Of a DNA stretch of 55,543 bases, positions 33,439 to 42,120 are shown one piece after another. Position 1 is the first letter of the stretch, and the number at the start of each line of letters is the position of its first letter. A program made the position numbers and the translations under genes. This stretch comes from an uncultured Collinsella sp. (GTDB lineage: Bacteria; Actinomycetota; Coriobacteriia; Coriobacteriales; Coriobacteriaceae): NCBI GenBank assembly GCA_900757205.1, contig CAAENA010000068.1, positions 1 through 55,543 on the forward strand, in the 5' to 3' direction. The notes under the pieces are model-generated. The model was not told the DNA's origin. It saw only the letters and a list, made by a program, of their open reading frames with translations, and did no database searches.

Positions 33439-34295
33439 TATTCGATGACAGTGTGAGAGTTCTGCTTGCGCATGGTGGCGAGCATGTGTTTGGGAACGGC
33501 GTGGACCATGCAGCTGCCGATAGTTGCGCTCGCGGCGGCTTTAGCTGCATCGCTAGCGTTTTTGGTCGCGTAGCTGTGGTGGAAACGCTTGAGCATGGCG
33601 ATGTCGTTTCCGCCGTCGCCATAAACCGCAACCTCGTCCTCGGCAATGCCGTAGTAGCCCGCCAGCCAGGCCACACTCTCGCCCTTGTTGCATGCCACGT
33701 CCGTGATCTCGAACATCACCGGATCGAACGGCGCGTTGACCACGCGGTCCGAACGCTCGGCAAGATACGCCTTAAGGTCGCGCTCCAACTCGGGCGAGAT
33801 CACGCGACAATTGATCTTGCATACATCGTGACGCAAGATATCGCCGATCGACTGATCGAAATACTGTTCCTCGTGGTACCCGCCACGCGCACGCATACCG
33901 CGCATCACGATGCGCTTGATAGGACTGTCCCTTTTAAAGCCCGCCTGGTGCATCTCGAACGAGCCGCTCGAGAACATGCCATCGGGCGTGGAGCAATCAA
34001 AGCAAATGTCCGGAAACTCCTTGAGCAGCTCCTCGGTAATCTGCGGATCGATAGTCCAGGTCTTGAGAACCTCGCCATGGCTGTCACGCACGATGGACCC
34101 ATTGGAGCAGCAGGCGTCAAGCGCCAGGCCCGTAAAGCCATGCTCGCCGATCGGCAGCGTCGAGCGTCCGGTTGCGGGAACCACATGCAGGCCAGCCTCG
34201 GTCAGCTCGCGAATGGCGCGGCGAATGGTTCCGTCCGCCTCGTGCAGGGCGTTCAGCAGCGTTCCGTCTAAGTCACTCGCAAACATCTTGATCAT
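33438..34295 (-). CDS. HAD superfamily (Cof-type) phosphatase
   Basis: A 285-aa hydrolase. The nucleophile motif MFASDLDGTLLNA is at the N-terminus, VVPATGRST follows as motif II, and VAVYGDGGNDIAMLKRF near the C-terminus is motif IV with the metal-binding Asp pair. A C2-type cap lies between. Members dephosphorylate sugar phosphates or flavin-related phosphates; the substrate here is not known. The start at ATG 34,295 has AGGAGAGG 7-9 nt upstream, but this Shine-Dalgarno is buried in a perfect 16-bp hairpin. Confidence 0.92.
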   Translation of the reverse strand: MIKMFASDLDGTLLNALHEADGTIRRAIRELTEAGLHVVPATGRSTLPIGEHGFTGLALDACCSNGSIVRDSHGEVLKTWTIDPQITEELLKEFPDICFDCSTPDGMFSSGSFEMHQAGFKRDSPIKRIVMRGMRARGGYHEEQYFDQSIGDILRHDVCKINCRVISPELERDLKAYLAERSDRVVNAPFDPVMFEITDVACNKGESVAWLAGYYGIAEDEVAVYGDGGNDIAMLKRFHHSYATKNASDAAKAAASATIGSCMVHAVPKHMLATMRKQNSHTVIE

Positions 34296-34300
34296 GGGCG

Positions 34301-34344
34301 TGCCTCTCCTTCGTCTGCACGATATTGTAGACGAAGGAGAGGCA
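34301..34344 (-). promoter_or_regulatory. Perfect hairpin masking the HAD gene's ribosome-binding site
   Basis: TGCCTCTCCTTCGTCT (34,301-34,316) and AGACGAAGGAGAGGCA (34,329-34,344) form a 16-bp stem with a 12-nt loop. On the minus strand the 3' arm contains the AGGAGAGG ribosome-binding site, so the stem would block translation if formed. No T tract follows. Confidence 0.65.
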
Positions 34345-34410
34345 TGTCCAAACAATGCCGTCCCGGCGCGGCGTACCACCGCCTTCACAAATTCACGGTG
34401 CCCCAGCGCG

Positions 34411-35673
34411 TTAAGACAATCGCCGCAATCGATTTTTCAGCCGATAAAACAGAGCCGTCGTCAATGTCAGCACCGCCAACATGGCTGCGAATACAATCAC
34501 CGGTGTCCATCGATCATATGCAACCCCGTACGTCAATTGGCCGATAGGCGTTGCGCAGGAAAGGACCATGTAAACGACCGAAAGCACTTTTCCGCAGAGC
34601 TCAGTCGGCGCTGCCCGCTGAACAAACGCGATGATTTCAACCGACGCAATGGCTGCCCACACCATGACCCATGCCGAACCAACTGCAAACACGACGAACG
34701 CACATACATCAGTGCCGCACAGTAGCGCGACATTAATCGGCGCGACTCCGAAACAAATCATCGCAACATATCGACATATGCCATTGAAAGAAAACCGATG
34801 CGGCCAAATGCCGACCAAGCCGCTGCCGACGAGGCCACCCAGGCCCATAGCTGCCTCAACTATCCCAACGCAGGACGATTGCATGCCGAGATGCTTTGTA
34901 ACAATAATGGGAGCGCCAATCGTTAGCCCAACCAACGCAAAGTTCAAAACAGCCGCAAGCAAAATCACAGCGACCAATGATGCATTTTGCAACAGATACC
35001 GAATCGACTCCCGAAAATCGTTTCGGCATGTCGTACGAGTCGCGCCGTCTCCCATCGTTTCAAATGAGGCATTTTGCTTGAGCGCGCCCCCAAACAAGAG
35101 AGCTGAAATCGCAAACGCCACCGACGCGGTTGTGCAAAGAGCATCGATGCCAAAGTACCCATAGACTGCCGTCCCGACCACAGGGCCCAAGATATTGCTC
35201 ACCATGGTCATCTGCGAAACCAATGCAGTGGCCCGCTCAACCTTCTCTTCACCCGCCATGCGCACCGTCTCAATTTGGAGCATTGGCTTCAGCAGCGATT
35301 GAGAACCATATTGAACACAAAGTATCGCTACTACGACGACCGCAAGAGGCAATGAGTGCTTCATGGGGATAGACAGCAGTGATGCAGTCATCAGAGCAAT
35401 GCCGAGGGACACGAGGACCTCGCGATGTCTTCCCCTATCCGCCAAGATTCCGCCAACCGGAGTTGCAAGTACGCCGGGTATGAACGCTATCGCCGCGACG
35501 ACGCCATATAACGTTGACGATCCACTGCGATCGAACAAGTAAAGTGGATACGCAAAGCACAGCGCCGACAGCATCGAATACGTGCACAGCTGCGCAACCA
35601 GAAGTTCCGCGAGCCTGATTGACCGCACTGTTTTTGATTTCAACGAGACACCGACGTCTCTCAGCCCAGCCAT
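34411..35673 (-). CDS. MFS transporter (drug-efflux type)
   Basis: A 420-aa protein with about 12 hydrophobic segments. The start at ATG 35,673 (GGGGGTGG upstream) puts the first helix at about residue 20. The first inter-helix loop contains PVGGILADRGRHREVLVSLG, the conserved cytoplasmic loop 2-3 motif of MFS pumps. It lies downstream of a TetR gene on the same strand, with two matching operators in the 100-nt gap, which points to inducible efflux of a toxic compound; the compound is unknown. Base composition is lower in GC than its neighbours, possibly a sign of transfer. Confidence 0.9.
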   Translation of the reverse strand: MAGLRDVGVSLKSKTVRSIRLAELLVAQLCTYSMLSALCFAYPLYLFDRSGSSTLYGVVAAIAFIPGVLATPVGGILADRGRHREVLVSLGIALMTASLLSIPMKHSLPLAVVVVAILCVQYGSQSLLKPMLQIETVRMAGEEKVERATALVSQMTMVSNILGPVVGTAVYGYFGIDALCTTASVAFAISALLFGGALKQNASFETMGDGATRTTCRNDFRESIRYLLQNASLVAVILLAAVLNFALVGLTIGAPIIVTKHLGMQSSCVGIVEAAMGLGGLVGSGLVGIWPHRFSFNGICRYVAMICFGVAPINVALLCGTDVCAFVVFAVGSAWVMVWAAIASVEIIAFVQRAAPTELCGKVLSVVYMVLSCATPIGQLTYGVAYDRWTPVIVFAAMLAVLTLTTALFYRLKNRLRRLS

Positions 35674-35686
35674 AAGCCCACCCCCT

Positions 35687-35772
35687 ATACATACCACTAG
35701 TATGTATTTAATGACTTGAAAAGGGCAGCCGTGGCTACCCTCACAAATCAATTACATACCGTTGGTATCTAT
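35687..35772. promoter_or_regulatory. Two TetR operators upstream of the MFS gene
   Basis: ATACATAC-CACTA-GTATGTAT (35,687-35,707) is a perfect palindrome with a 5-nt centre. TTACATAC-CGTTG-GTATCTAT (35,752-35,772) matches the same half-site ACATAC at almost every position, 65 bp away. Both lie between the TetR stop and the MFS start, so the regulator probably represses the transporter through them. Confidence 0.7.
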
Positions 35773-35773
35773 A

Positions 35774-36436
35774 TTACCACCCGGCGCGGTCCCATACGCC
35801 CCAAATCTGCGCCGTTGTCTGAAGCACTTCATTACCCAAATCGAGCCCCACCGCGGCAGCCATCTGCGCCAAACATTGTGCGCGAGCGAGCATTCGCTCC
35901 TTGGGCTCGAGCGGACGGAACAATGGCAGCAGCCAAAGATTCGCCAACAACGATACGGCCTCCGCCGCTTCGCGCGGGCATTCGCACGCAATGGAGCCGT
36001 CGGCGATGCCCTCCTCGATCACTGGCAAGAGACAGCCATCGGCCGACTCGTCAAATGAGCCCTGGTACTGCATCGCCAGTAGGCGCGAGCTTTTTACCGG
36101 ATCTGCTGCAGGACGCATACGTGCCCATAGCTCAATTTGTGGAACAACGGACTCGGGAGCGTACAGTCGCTTGAGCTTTTGGGCTCCGGTCATATTACCG
36201 ACGCCAAGCATCGAGCGGCGGTGCTCAACAATCGGAGTCATCGCCCGATCAAACGCGGCGTTGAAAATCTCTTCTTTGCTCTTGAAGTGATGATAGACAG
36301 CGCCCTTGGTCATGCCGTCGAGACGGTCAACGATATCTTGAATACTCGTCCCCTCATAACCCTGTGCGCAGAATAGCTCCAGTGCCGCGTCGAGAATCTT
36401 CGCGACCGTCTCCTCGGGATATTTATTGCGACCCAT
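35774..36436 (-). CDS. TetR/AcrR family regulator of the MFS transporter
   Basis: A 220-aa protein with the TetR helix-turn-helix at about 25-50: GTSIQDIVDRLDGMTKGAVY followed by HHFKSKEEIFN. The C-terminal ligand domain ends RAGW. Its stop codon lies just next to the second operator, so the operators are placed to control the downstream MFS gene rather than tetR's own promoter. The tetR promoter is upstream at about 36,440-36,510, where a 12-bp inverted repeat (CCATCCGCAACG/CGTTGCGGATGG, 36,444-36,497) is found. Confidence 0.92.
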   Translation of the reverse strand: MGRNKYPEETVAKILDAALELFCAQGYEGTSIQDIVDRLDGMTKGAVYHHFKSKEEIFNAAFDRAMTPIVEHRRSMLGVGNMTGAQKLKRLYAPESVVPQIELWARMRPAADPVKSSRLLAMQYQGSFDESADGCLLPVIEEGIADGSIACECPREAAEAVSLLANLWLLPLFRPLEPKERMLARAQCLAQMAAAVGLDLGNEVLQTTAQIWGVWDRAGW

Positions 36437-36443
36437 AATCCGC

Positions 36444-36497
36444 CCATCCGCAACGCAAGCCTAGTGCCTCATTGCAGCATTTTAACGTTGCGGATGG
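36444..36497. repeat. 12-bp inverted repeat between glnK and tetR
   Basis: CCATCCGCAACG and CGTTGCGGATGG with a 30-nt loop lie 14 nt past the glnK stop codon. No T run follows. It could end glnK transcription or serve as a regulatory site for tetR. Confidence 0.45.
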
Positions 36498-36510
36498 CAG
36501 ACGGTCGATT

Positions 36511-36849
36511 CTACACCGCGGCGGGGCCATGTTCGCCGGTGCGAATGCGGATGACTTCCTCGACCGGCTCGACCCAGATCTTGCCGTCGCCGACGGCGCC
36601 GGTGCGGGCGGCATTGCAGATGATGTCGACAATTCCGTCGACATGTTCATCGGCGCAGATGAGGGTGAACTGCACCTTAGGGATCGTGTTGACAAGCAAC
36701 TCGTTGCCGCGCACGTATTCCTTCCAGCCATGCTGCGCGCCGCAGCCCTGCACCTGGTTGATGGTCATGCCGCGAACATCGGCAGCAAACAGCGCGTCTT
36801 TGAGAACCTCAAGTTTTTCCTGACGGACGATCGCCGTGATCTTCTTCAT
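36511..36849 (-). CDS. glnK: P-II family nitrogen regulatory protein (GlnB/GlnK)
   Basis: A 112-aa PII signal protein: MKKITAIVRQEKLEVLKDAL opens the first strand and AARTGAVGDGKIWV is the conserved B loop binding ATP/ADP. In the T loop, GWKEYVRGNELLVNTIPKV, the position corresponding to the modifiable Tyr51 (RGAEY in GlnB/GlnK) is Leu51, so this protein probably cannot be uridylylated or adenylylated there. It presumably gates the ammonium channel in response to ATP/ADP and 2-oxoglutarate. It lies downstream of amt, with a large hairpin between. Confidence 0.95.
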   Translation of the reverse strand: MKKITAIVRQEKLEVLKDALFAADVRGMTINQVQGCGAQHGWKEYVRGNELLVNTIPKVQFTLICADEHVDGIVDIICNAARTGAVGDGKIWVEPVEEVIRIRTGEHGPAAV

Positions 36850-36895
36850 AGTGAATTCCTCTCTTTAGTAAAGAAATGAATTGCCATTCAATAAC

Positions 36896-36999
36896 GCGGG
36901 TTTTCCAAGTGCCCGAGATTGCCCCGAAAGAGGAGCGCCGCGTACTTCGGTACGCAAGCGACGGTTTGAGGGGCAAGGTCGGGTGCTTGGGAAAGCCGC
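36896..36999 (-). repeat. Nested hairpin between amt and glnK
   Basis: Arms of about 30 nt (36,896-36,925 and 36,970-36,999; 25 identical when one is reverse-complemented, plus G-U pairs) enclose a second stem GCGTAC-TTCG-GTACGC, a classic UUCG tetraloop. It starts 4 nt after the amt stop. It may protect the amt mRNA or lower glnK expression; no T tract is seen. Confidence 0.65.
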
Positions 37000-37003
37000 G
37001 CTG

Positions 37004-38281
37004 CTAATCGAGTCCGGAGAACGAGGGGTACGCGCTCTCGCCGTGCTGACTCGCATCCAGGCCCAGTGCCTCGTCGGCCTCGTCCACGCGCAGGCTACCG
37101 TGGAACAGCGCCTTGACCACCGCGGCGATCACCAAGTCGAGCATCAGCACAATAACGACCGTCACCACAATGCCCAGAACCTGCGAGACAAGCAGCGACA
37201 CGTCGCCCGTGTAGAACAGGCCGCCCTTACCGGTCCACGAGAGCTCCGGCACGCAGAACAGGCCCGTGAGCACACCGCCCAAGATGCCGCCGATACCGTG
37301 GCAACCGAACGCGTCGAGCGCATCGTCGTAGCCGAACTTGGTCTTAAGATGGCTGATGGCCAGATAGCAGACGGGCGATACGATCAGGCCCATGACCAGC
37401 GCCGCCCACGGCTCGACAAAGCCCGCACCCGGCGTAACCACCACAAGGCCCGCAACCAAACCGGTGCTAGCACCCACCAGCGTGGGACGACCGGTGTGCA
37501 CGCGCTCGACGACAAGCCACGAGACCATGCCCGCCGCGCTGGCCGTCACGGTGTTGAGGATGGCGAGTGCCGCCACGGCGTCGGCCTTAAACTCGCTGCC
37601 GCCGTTAAAGCCAAACCAACCAAACCAAAGTAGACCGGCGCCCAGCGCCACAAACGGCACGTTATGCGGACGGTAGCTCACCATGCCAAAGCCGCGACGA
37701 CGGCCGAGCATTAAGCAGAGAATCAGGCCCGTGAGACCGGACGAAATGTGTACCACGTCGCCGCCGGCAAAGTCGAGCGCGCCGATGATGTCGCCGATAA
37801 AGGAACCATCGCCGCCCCAAACCATGTGGGCGAGCGGCGCATAGACCACGAGCAGCCAAATGCCCAGGAAGGCCGTCATGGCACCAAACTTAACGCGGCC
37901 TGCCAGACTGCCCGTAACGATAGCGGCGGTGATCATGGCAAACGCCATCTGGAAGGCGATGTTGATGATCTGAGGGTAGACGGCACCATCCGCAGCATTG
38001 CCTTCGGCCGCCTGCAGCACCTGGTTGAGCACCGGCAGGCACAGCAACTGGTCAAAGCCGCCAATAAACGGGCTAGAACCGTCGCCACCGTAGGCCAGCG
38101 ACCAGCCGGCAACAATCCACAGCACACCAACCAGGCCAATGGCGCCAAAGCACATAAGCATGGTGTTGATGACATTTTTGCGCCTGGACAGGCCGCCATA
38201 GAAAAACGCCAGACCCGGTGTCATTAAAAACACGAGCATGGTGCAGATGAGCATAAACGTTGTCGATCCCGTATCGTACAT
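37004..38281 (-). CDS. amt: Ammonium transporter Amt
   Basis: A 425-aa channel with about 11 hydrophobic helices. The N-terminal TPGLAFFYGGLSRRKNVINT and the later DFAGGDVVHISSGLTGLILC are family signatures, and the second conserved His occurs in CHGIGGILGGVLTGLF. The start at ATG 38,281 is preferred over an upstream ATG because AAGGGGGAG precedes it. The gene lies upstream of glnK, the usual pairing. Its C-terminal cytoplasmic tail is rather short and charged (ALGLDASQHGE). Confidence 0.96.
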   Translation of the reverse strand: MYDTGSTTFMLICTMLVFLMTPGLAFFYGGLSRRKNVINTMLMCFGAIGLVGVLWIVAGWSLAYGGDGSSPFIGGFDQLLCLPVLNQVLQAAEGNAADGAVYPQIINIAFQMAFAMITAAIVTGSLAGRVKFGAMTAFLGIWLLVVYAPLAHMVWGGDGSFIGDIIGALDFAGGDVVHISSGLTGLILCLMLGRRRGFGMVSYRPHNVPFVALGAGLLWFGWFGFNGGSEFKADAVAALAILNTVTASAAGMVSWLVVERVHTGRPTLVGASTGLVAGLVVVTPGAGFVEPWAALVMGLIVSPVCYLAISHLKTKFGYDDALDAFGCHGIGGILGGVLTGLFCVPELSWTGKGGLFYTGDVSLLVSQVLGIVVTVVIVLMLDLVIAAVVKALFHGSLRVDEADEALGLDASQHGESAYPSFSGLD

Positions 38282-38479
38282 TCGCTCCCCCTTGGTCGCA
38301 TGAACGCTGTCGGCGCTCATGATGCGGCCGAGGGGCAACTGGTGTAGACCAGATACGGCGTTGTTAAACGCTGCGTTGTCGAATGGAAACGGCACCGCAA
38401 TCTTGGAAACGGCGCGGCAACGGACGCGAAACGAACGGGAAACGTGCGAACGAGAAGGGCGCGCTTGGCTCCGCTCTGG

Positions 38480-39499
38480 CTAGCGCCGGAACAGCTCGCG
38501 GGCTCGGTCGCGGAGGTCGGTAGCTCGAATGACACCCTCGTAACGATTGATGCGCAGACGCGGGAAGGCGTTAAAGAAGCGTAGGTCGCGGCGGCTGAGT
38601 GACACGCTCGGTACCGGGCGGCTCATGCGCTTGCCGGCAAGGCGACGACCGAGCGACGGACGCGGCATACTCGGCGCGGCATCGGCCACGCGGCGGGCAG
38701 CGAGCGCCAGGCCGCGGGCACCATCCGAGATAAACGTCGGCATCGAAGTCTTCTCGCGCAGGGCATCGAGCGCCGCGTCGCCCAGCTCGGCCAGCCAAGC
38801 GTTAACGGCGCGACCGCGGATATGCGTCTGCGCCACCGAGTCAATCGCCGAATCGGGAATACGTTCGAGCATAGAGTCGGAGGCGTCGGCAAGCGACTCA
38901 TTGATGCGGTCGGCAAGGTCGGCACGCACACGCTCCAGCTGATCAGACAGACGCCGCCAGCTCGCCAACGAGCACACCGCATCGACCATCATCGCGACCG
39001 CGACGATAAAGGCGGCCAAGCGCACGATTAGCACCGGCAGATGGCCAAGCAGCCCCAGCAATGCCGGCTCCACTAAACGGCAAATACACAACGCACCCAA
39101 GCCAAACGCGCAGGCCCAGTACAGGCAGATGCGTCCGTGCAGGTTAAACGGCAGATGCGAGTAATCCCAAAACCGGGCACCCGTCGTTTTTTCCAACAGC
39201 ACGCCCACGCTATATTCGATCACGCTGCATACGAGCGCGGCAGCGACAAACTGGCTCGAGGCGTCTGGGATTCCACGCAGCAGCAACCAGCACGCAATGC
39301 CGCCCGCACCGTAGATGGGACAACACGGCCCTAGCAAAAAGCCGCTGTTGGCAAAGCGTCCGTGGTTGAGCATGGCGCAGACTGTCGACTCCCATACCCA
39401 GCCGCAAAAACCGTAGAAGGCAAACGAGAGTACCAGCGCCGAGAGCGGACAGGCGGCAAGCGTCGCGCCGTCAAATGCCATGTCGATCGCGGTTCCCAC
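38480..39499 (-). CDS. CmpB-like putative ABC transporter permease (DUF1113-type)
   Basis: A 339-aa protein. The first 170 residues hold five to six hydrophobic helices with FYGFCGWVWESTVCAMLNHG, GFLLGPCCPIYGAGGIACWL and FWDYSHLPFNLHGRICLYWA, all typical of the ABC_trans_CmpB family, whose transport role is a prediction. The remaining residues are soluble, helical and Arg-rich. It starts with GTG at 39,499, 4 nt after the HD gene's stop, with GGAGTGGG upstream. Length is above the family norm of 200-250 aa because of the C-terminal part. Confidence 0.88.
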   Translation of the reverse strand: MGTAIDMAFDGATLAACPLSALVLSFAFYGFCGWVWESTVCAMLNHGRFANSGFLLGPCCPIYGAGGIACWLLLRGIPDASSQFVAAALVCSVIEYSVGVLLEKTTGARFWDYSHLPFNLHGRICLYWACAFGLGALCICRLVEPALLGLLGHLPVLIVRLAAFIVAVAMMVDAVCSLASWRRLSDQLERVRADLADRINESLADASDSMLERIPDSAIDSVAQTHIRGRAVNAWLAELGDAALDALREKTSMPTFISDGARGLALAARRVADAAPSMPRPSLGRRLAGKRMSRPVPSVSLSRRDLRFFNAFPRLRINRYEGVIRATDLRDRARELFRR

Positions 39500-39502
39500 C
39501 GT

Positions 39503-40060
39503 CTACCCACTCCTCTTTTCGTTCGATTCTTTGCTCGAGCCGTCACTCGGGCCCTCGTTCAAATCGTTCGCGCCGCCTTTGCGCGGCAGACGGCCGGCAA
39601 TCGTCTCGCGCAGTGCGCACCATTTATCCGCCAGGCACACAATCCATGCCTCACGACACGTCGGCGGCACCGGTACCAGCGGAAACATATGCCGTACGAT
39701 AATATTCCGCTCGCGCGGCGTCAGCTCAAAATCTTCCTCCGCACGCGCCAAGGCAAAAAACGGGTGACGAAAGCCATGCAGTCGATGGCTTGGGTCGGGA
39801 TCGTGCCAGTCATAGAGAAAGTAATCGTGCAGCAGGGCCCCGCGCAGCAGCGAGGCGCGGTCGACCGAAATGCCAGCACGGCCCAAGCGCTCGGCAAAGG
39901 ACAGGCTCGCCCGCGCTACCGAAGTCACATGCGTATACACCGTCACGTCGCCATGCTGGATAAACTCGCGCGTCAGGTCCAGACGGCCCGCCTGTGCCAG
40001 TTGACGGGCAGCATGGTCTACTTCGCACGCGATTTTCTCGGCACGAGCGACATCGGACAT
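39503..40060 (-). CDS. HD domain phosphohydrolase
   Basis: A 185-aa protein. The metal site is seen in THVTSVARASL (first His), LLRGALLHDYFLYDW (the HD pair) and LHGFRHPFFALARAEEDFEL (further His). It resembles small HD hydrolases acting on nucleotides. The ATG at 40,060 has AAGGAG 6 nt upstream; the longer frame lacks support. It is translated just before the CmpB-like gene, so the two are likely coupled. The C-terminus is a poorly conserved Ser/Glu-rich tail. Confidence 0.87.
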   Translation of the reverse strand: MSDVARAEKIACEVDHAARQLAQAGRLDLTREFIQHGDVTVYTHVTSVARASLSFAERLGRAGISVDRASLLRGALLHDYFLYDWHDPDPSHRLHGFRHPFFALARAEEDFELTPRERNIIVRHMFPLVPVPPTCREAWIVCLADKWCALRETIAGRLPRKGGANDLNEGPSDGSSKESNEKRSG

Positions 40061-40288
40061 GCTGTCTCCTTCCAGCAACTCCCGGCGACAAGCCACGGCC
40101 TGTGCACAATCGATAAAAACATCATGGAACACATCAGTATGGCATCTGACAAAACGTTTTGCCCCGCCAATTGGCGAATTACCGCGCCGCCGTCACATAT
40201 CAAACGCCAAAATGTGCGAGACTGTTTTGTGCAATTGTGCCGGCCGAGGGAGCGCCGGTGCTCGATTCGCATGGAGTAACCCACAACG

Positions 40289-42070
40289 ATGCTGCTTACG
40301 CAAACGACAACGCCCGAGGACGTCAAGGCTCTCGACCGCGCCGAGCTTCCGCTGCTCTGCGGCGAGATCCGTCAGGCAATCCTCGAAAGCTCCGCCGCTG
40401 TCGGCGGGCACGTTGCCCCCAACCTGGGCGTCGTTGAGCTTACGGTTGCGCTTCATCGCGTGTTTAACTCCCCCATCGACAAGATTGTCTTTGACGTTTC
40501 GCACCAGACCTACGCCCACAAGGCGCTGACTGGGCGCGCGTACACTTATATCGATCCGGAGCGTTATGGTGAGGCTTCTGGCTTTGCCAATCCTGACGAG
40601 TCCGAGCACGACCTGTTCGCCATGGGCCATACCTCCACGTCGGTGAGCCTGGGCTGCGGCCTGGCACACGCTCGTGACCTGGCGGGCGATACGTACAACG
40701 TCATTACCATCATTGGCGACGGCTCGCTTTCGGGCGGCTTGGCGTTTGAGGGCCTCGACAATGCCGCCGAACTCGACAGCAACCTGATCATCATCGTCAA
40801 CGATAACGACCAGTCCATCGCCGAAAACCACGGTGGCCTGTATCGCAATCTGGCCGAGCTGCGCGCCAGCAACGGCGCCTGTGAGCGCAACGTTTTCCGC
40901 GCGATGGGGCTCGACTACCGCTATCTGGACGCCGGCAACGATGTGTTGGCCCTCGTCGATGCGTTGCAGGAACTGCGCAATATCGATCATCCCATCGTGC
41001 TGCACGTCTCCACCGCCAAGGGTAAGGGCTTTGAGCCAGCCCAGAGCGACCCCGAACGTTGGCACCACGTGGGTCCGTTTGACATGGCGACTGGACGCAA
41101 GCTCTGCCCGGGCCATCCGAGCGAGCCTGCACCGCGCACCTATGCCGACATTACGGGCGAGGCGCTCAGCGCCGCTATCGAGCGCGATCCGCAGGTCGTT
41201 GGCATCACGGCCGCCACGCCCTACATCATGGGCTTTACACCCGAGCTTCGCGCTGCGGCTGGCAAGCAGTTTGTCGACGTGGGCATTGCCGAGGAGCATG
41301 CCGTGACCTTTGCCACCGCGCTTGCACGCTCGGGCGCCAAGCCAGTCTTTGGTGTGTACGGCACGTTTTTGCAGCGCGCCTACGACGAACTGTGGCACGA
41401 CCTGTGCCTCAACGACGCCCCCGCAACCATCTTGGTGTTTGGCGCGTCGATCTTTGGCACCACGTCCGAGACGCACCTCTCGTTCTTTGATATTTCCATG
41501 CTGGGCGGTCTTCCCAACATGCACTATTTGGCGCCTTCCTGCATGGAAGAATACCTGTCCATGCTGAGCTGGTCGCTCGACCACCGCGAGCATCCCGTGG
41601 CGATTCGTGTGCCTGGTATTGGCCTGGTAAGCCGTCCCGATCTGGCGCCCGCCGAAGACGCCGACTACAGCACCGTTCGCTACAACGTGGTGCGCCAGGG
41701 TCGCGACGTTGCTGTGCTCGCGCTCGGCGATTTCTTTGAGCTGGGCGAGCGCGTGGCAAACCACCTGGCTGCCGAGTACGGTATCGAGGCCACGCTCGTC
41801 AACCCGCGCTTTGCAACCGAGCTTGACCGTGAGTTCCTCGACAGCCTTGCCGCCGAGCATCGCGTTGTCGTCACCCTCGAGGATGGCATCTTGGACGGCG
41901 GCTGGGGCGAACGCGTGGCATGTTATCTGGCATGCACGCCGTTGCGCACGCGCACCTTCGGCATCGCCAAGGGCTTCCCCGACCGCTACGACCCCAATGA
42001 GTTGCTCGCTCAGAACGGCATGACGGTCGAGAACATGGCCGTCGAAGCCGTAAGGCTACTTAACGAGTAA
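40289..42070 (+). CDS. dxs: 1-deoxy-D-xylulose-5-phosphate synthase
   Basis: A 593-aa thiamine-diphosphate enzyme that makes DXP for isoprenoid, thiamine and pyridoxal synthesis. Landmarks are GGHVAPNLGVVELTVALH, DVSHQTYAHKALTGR, the ThDP motif GDGSLSGGLAFEGLDN...NDNDQSI, GIAEEHAVTFATALA (usually GIAEQHA) and GVYGTFLQRAYDELWHD. It is a little shorter than the 620 aa of Escherichia coli DXS. The start ATG lacks a close Shine-Dalgarno (GGAG 12 nt upstream). A strong terminator follows. No other MEP-pathway gene is near. Confidence 0.93.
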   Translation: MLLTQTTTPEDVKALDRAELPLLCGEIRQAILESSAAVGGHVAPNLGVVELTVALHRVFNSPIDKIVFDVSHQTYAHKALTGRAYTYIDPERYGEASGFANPDESEHDLFAMGHTSTSVSLGCGLAHARDLAGDTYNVITIIGDGSLSGGLAFEGLDNAAELDSNLIIIVNDNDQSIAENHGGLYRNLAELRASNGACERNVFRAMGLDYRYLDAGNDVLALVDALQELRNIDHPIVLHVSTAKGKGFEPAQSDPERWHHVGPFDMATGRKLCPGHPSEPAPRTYADITGEALSAAIERDPQVVGITAATPYIMGFTPELRAAAGKQFVDVGIAEEHAVTFATALARSGAKPVFGVYGTFLQRAYDELWHDLCLNDAPATILVFGASIFGTTSETHLSFFDISMLGGLPNMHYLAPSCMEEYLSMLSWSLDHREHPVAIRVPGIGLVSRPDLAPAEDADYSTVRYNVVRQGRDVAVLALGDFFELGERVANHLAAEYGIEATLVNPRFATELDREFLDSLAAEHRVVVTLEDGILDGGWGERVACYLACTPLRTRTFGIAKGFPDRYDPNELLAQNGMTVENMAVEAVRLLNE

Positions 42071-42109
42071 AAACCTCCGCAAGGGAAGCACCCCTGCGGA
42101 GGTTTTTTT
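42069..42109 (+). terminator. Intrinsic terminator of dxs
   Basis: AAAACCTCCGCA and TGCGGAGGTTTT enclose 14 nt and are followed by a run of T; it starts right at the stop codon. Confidence 0.95.
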
Positions 42110-42120
42110 CGCGGCGCGAT

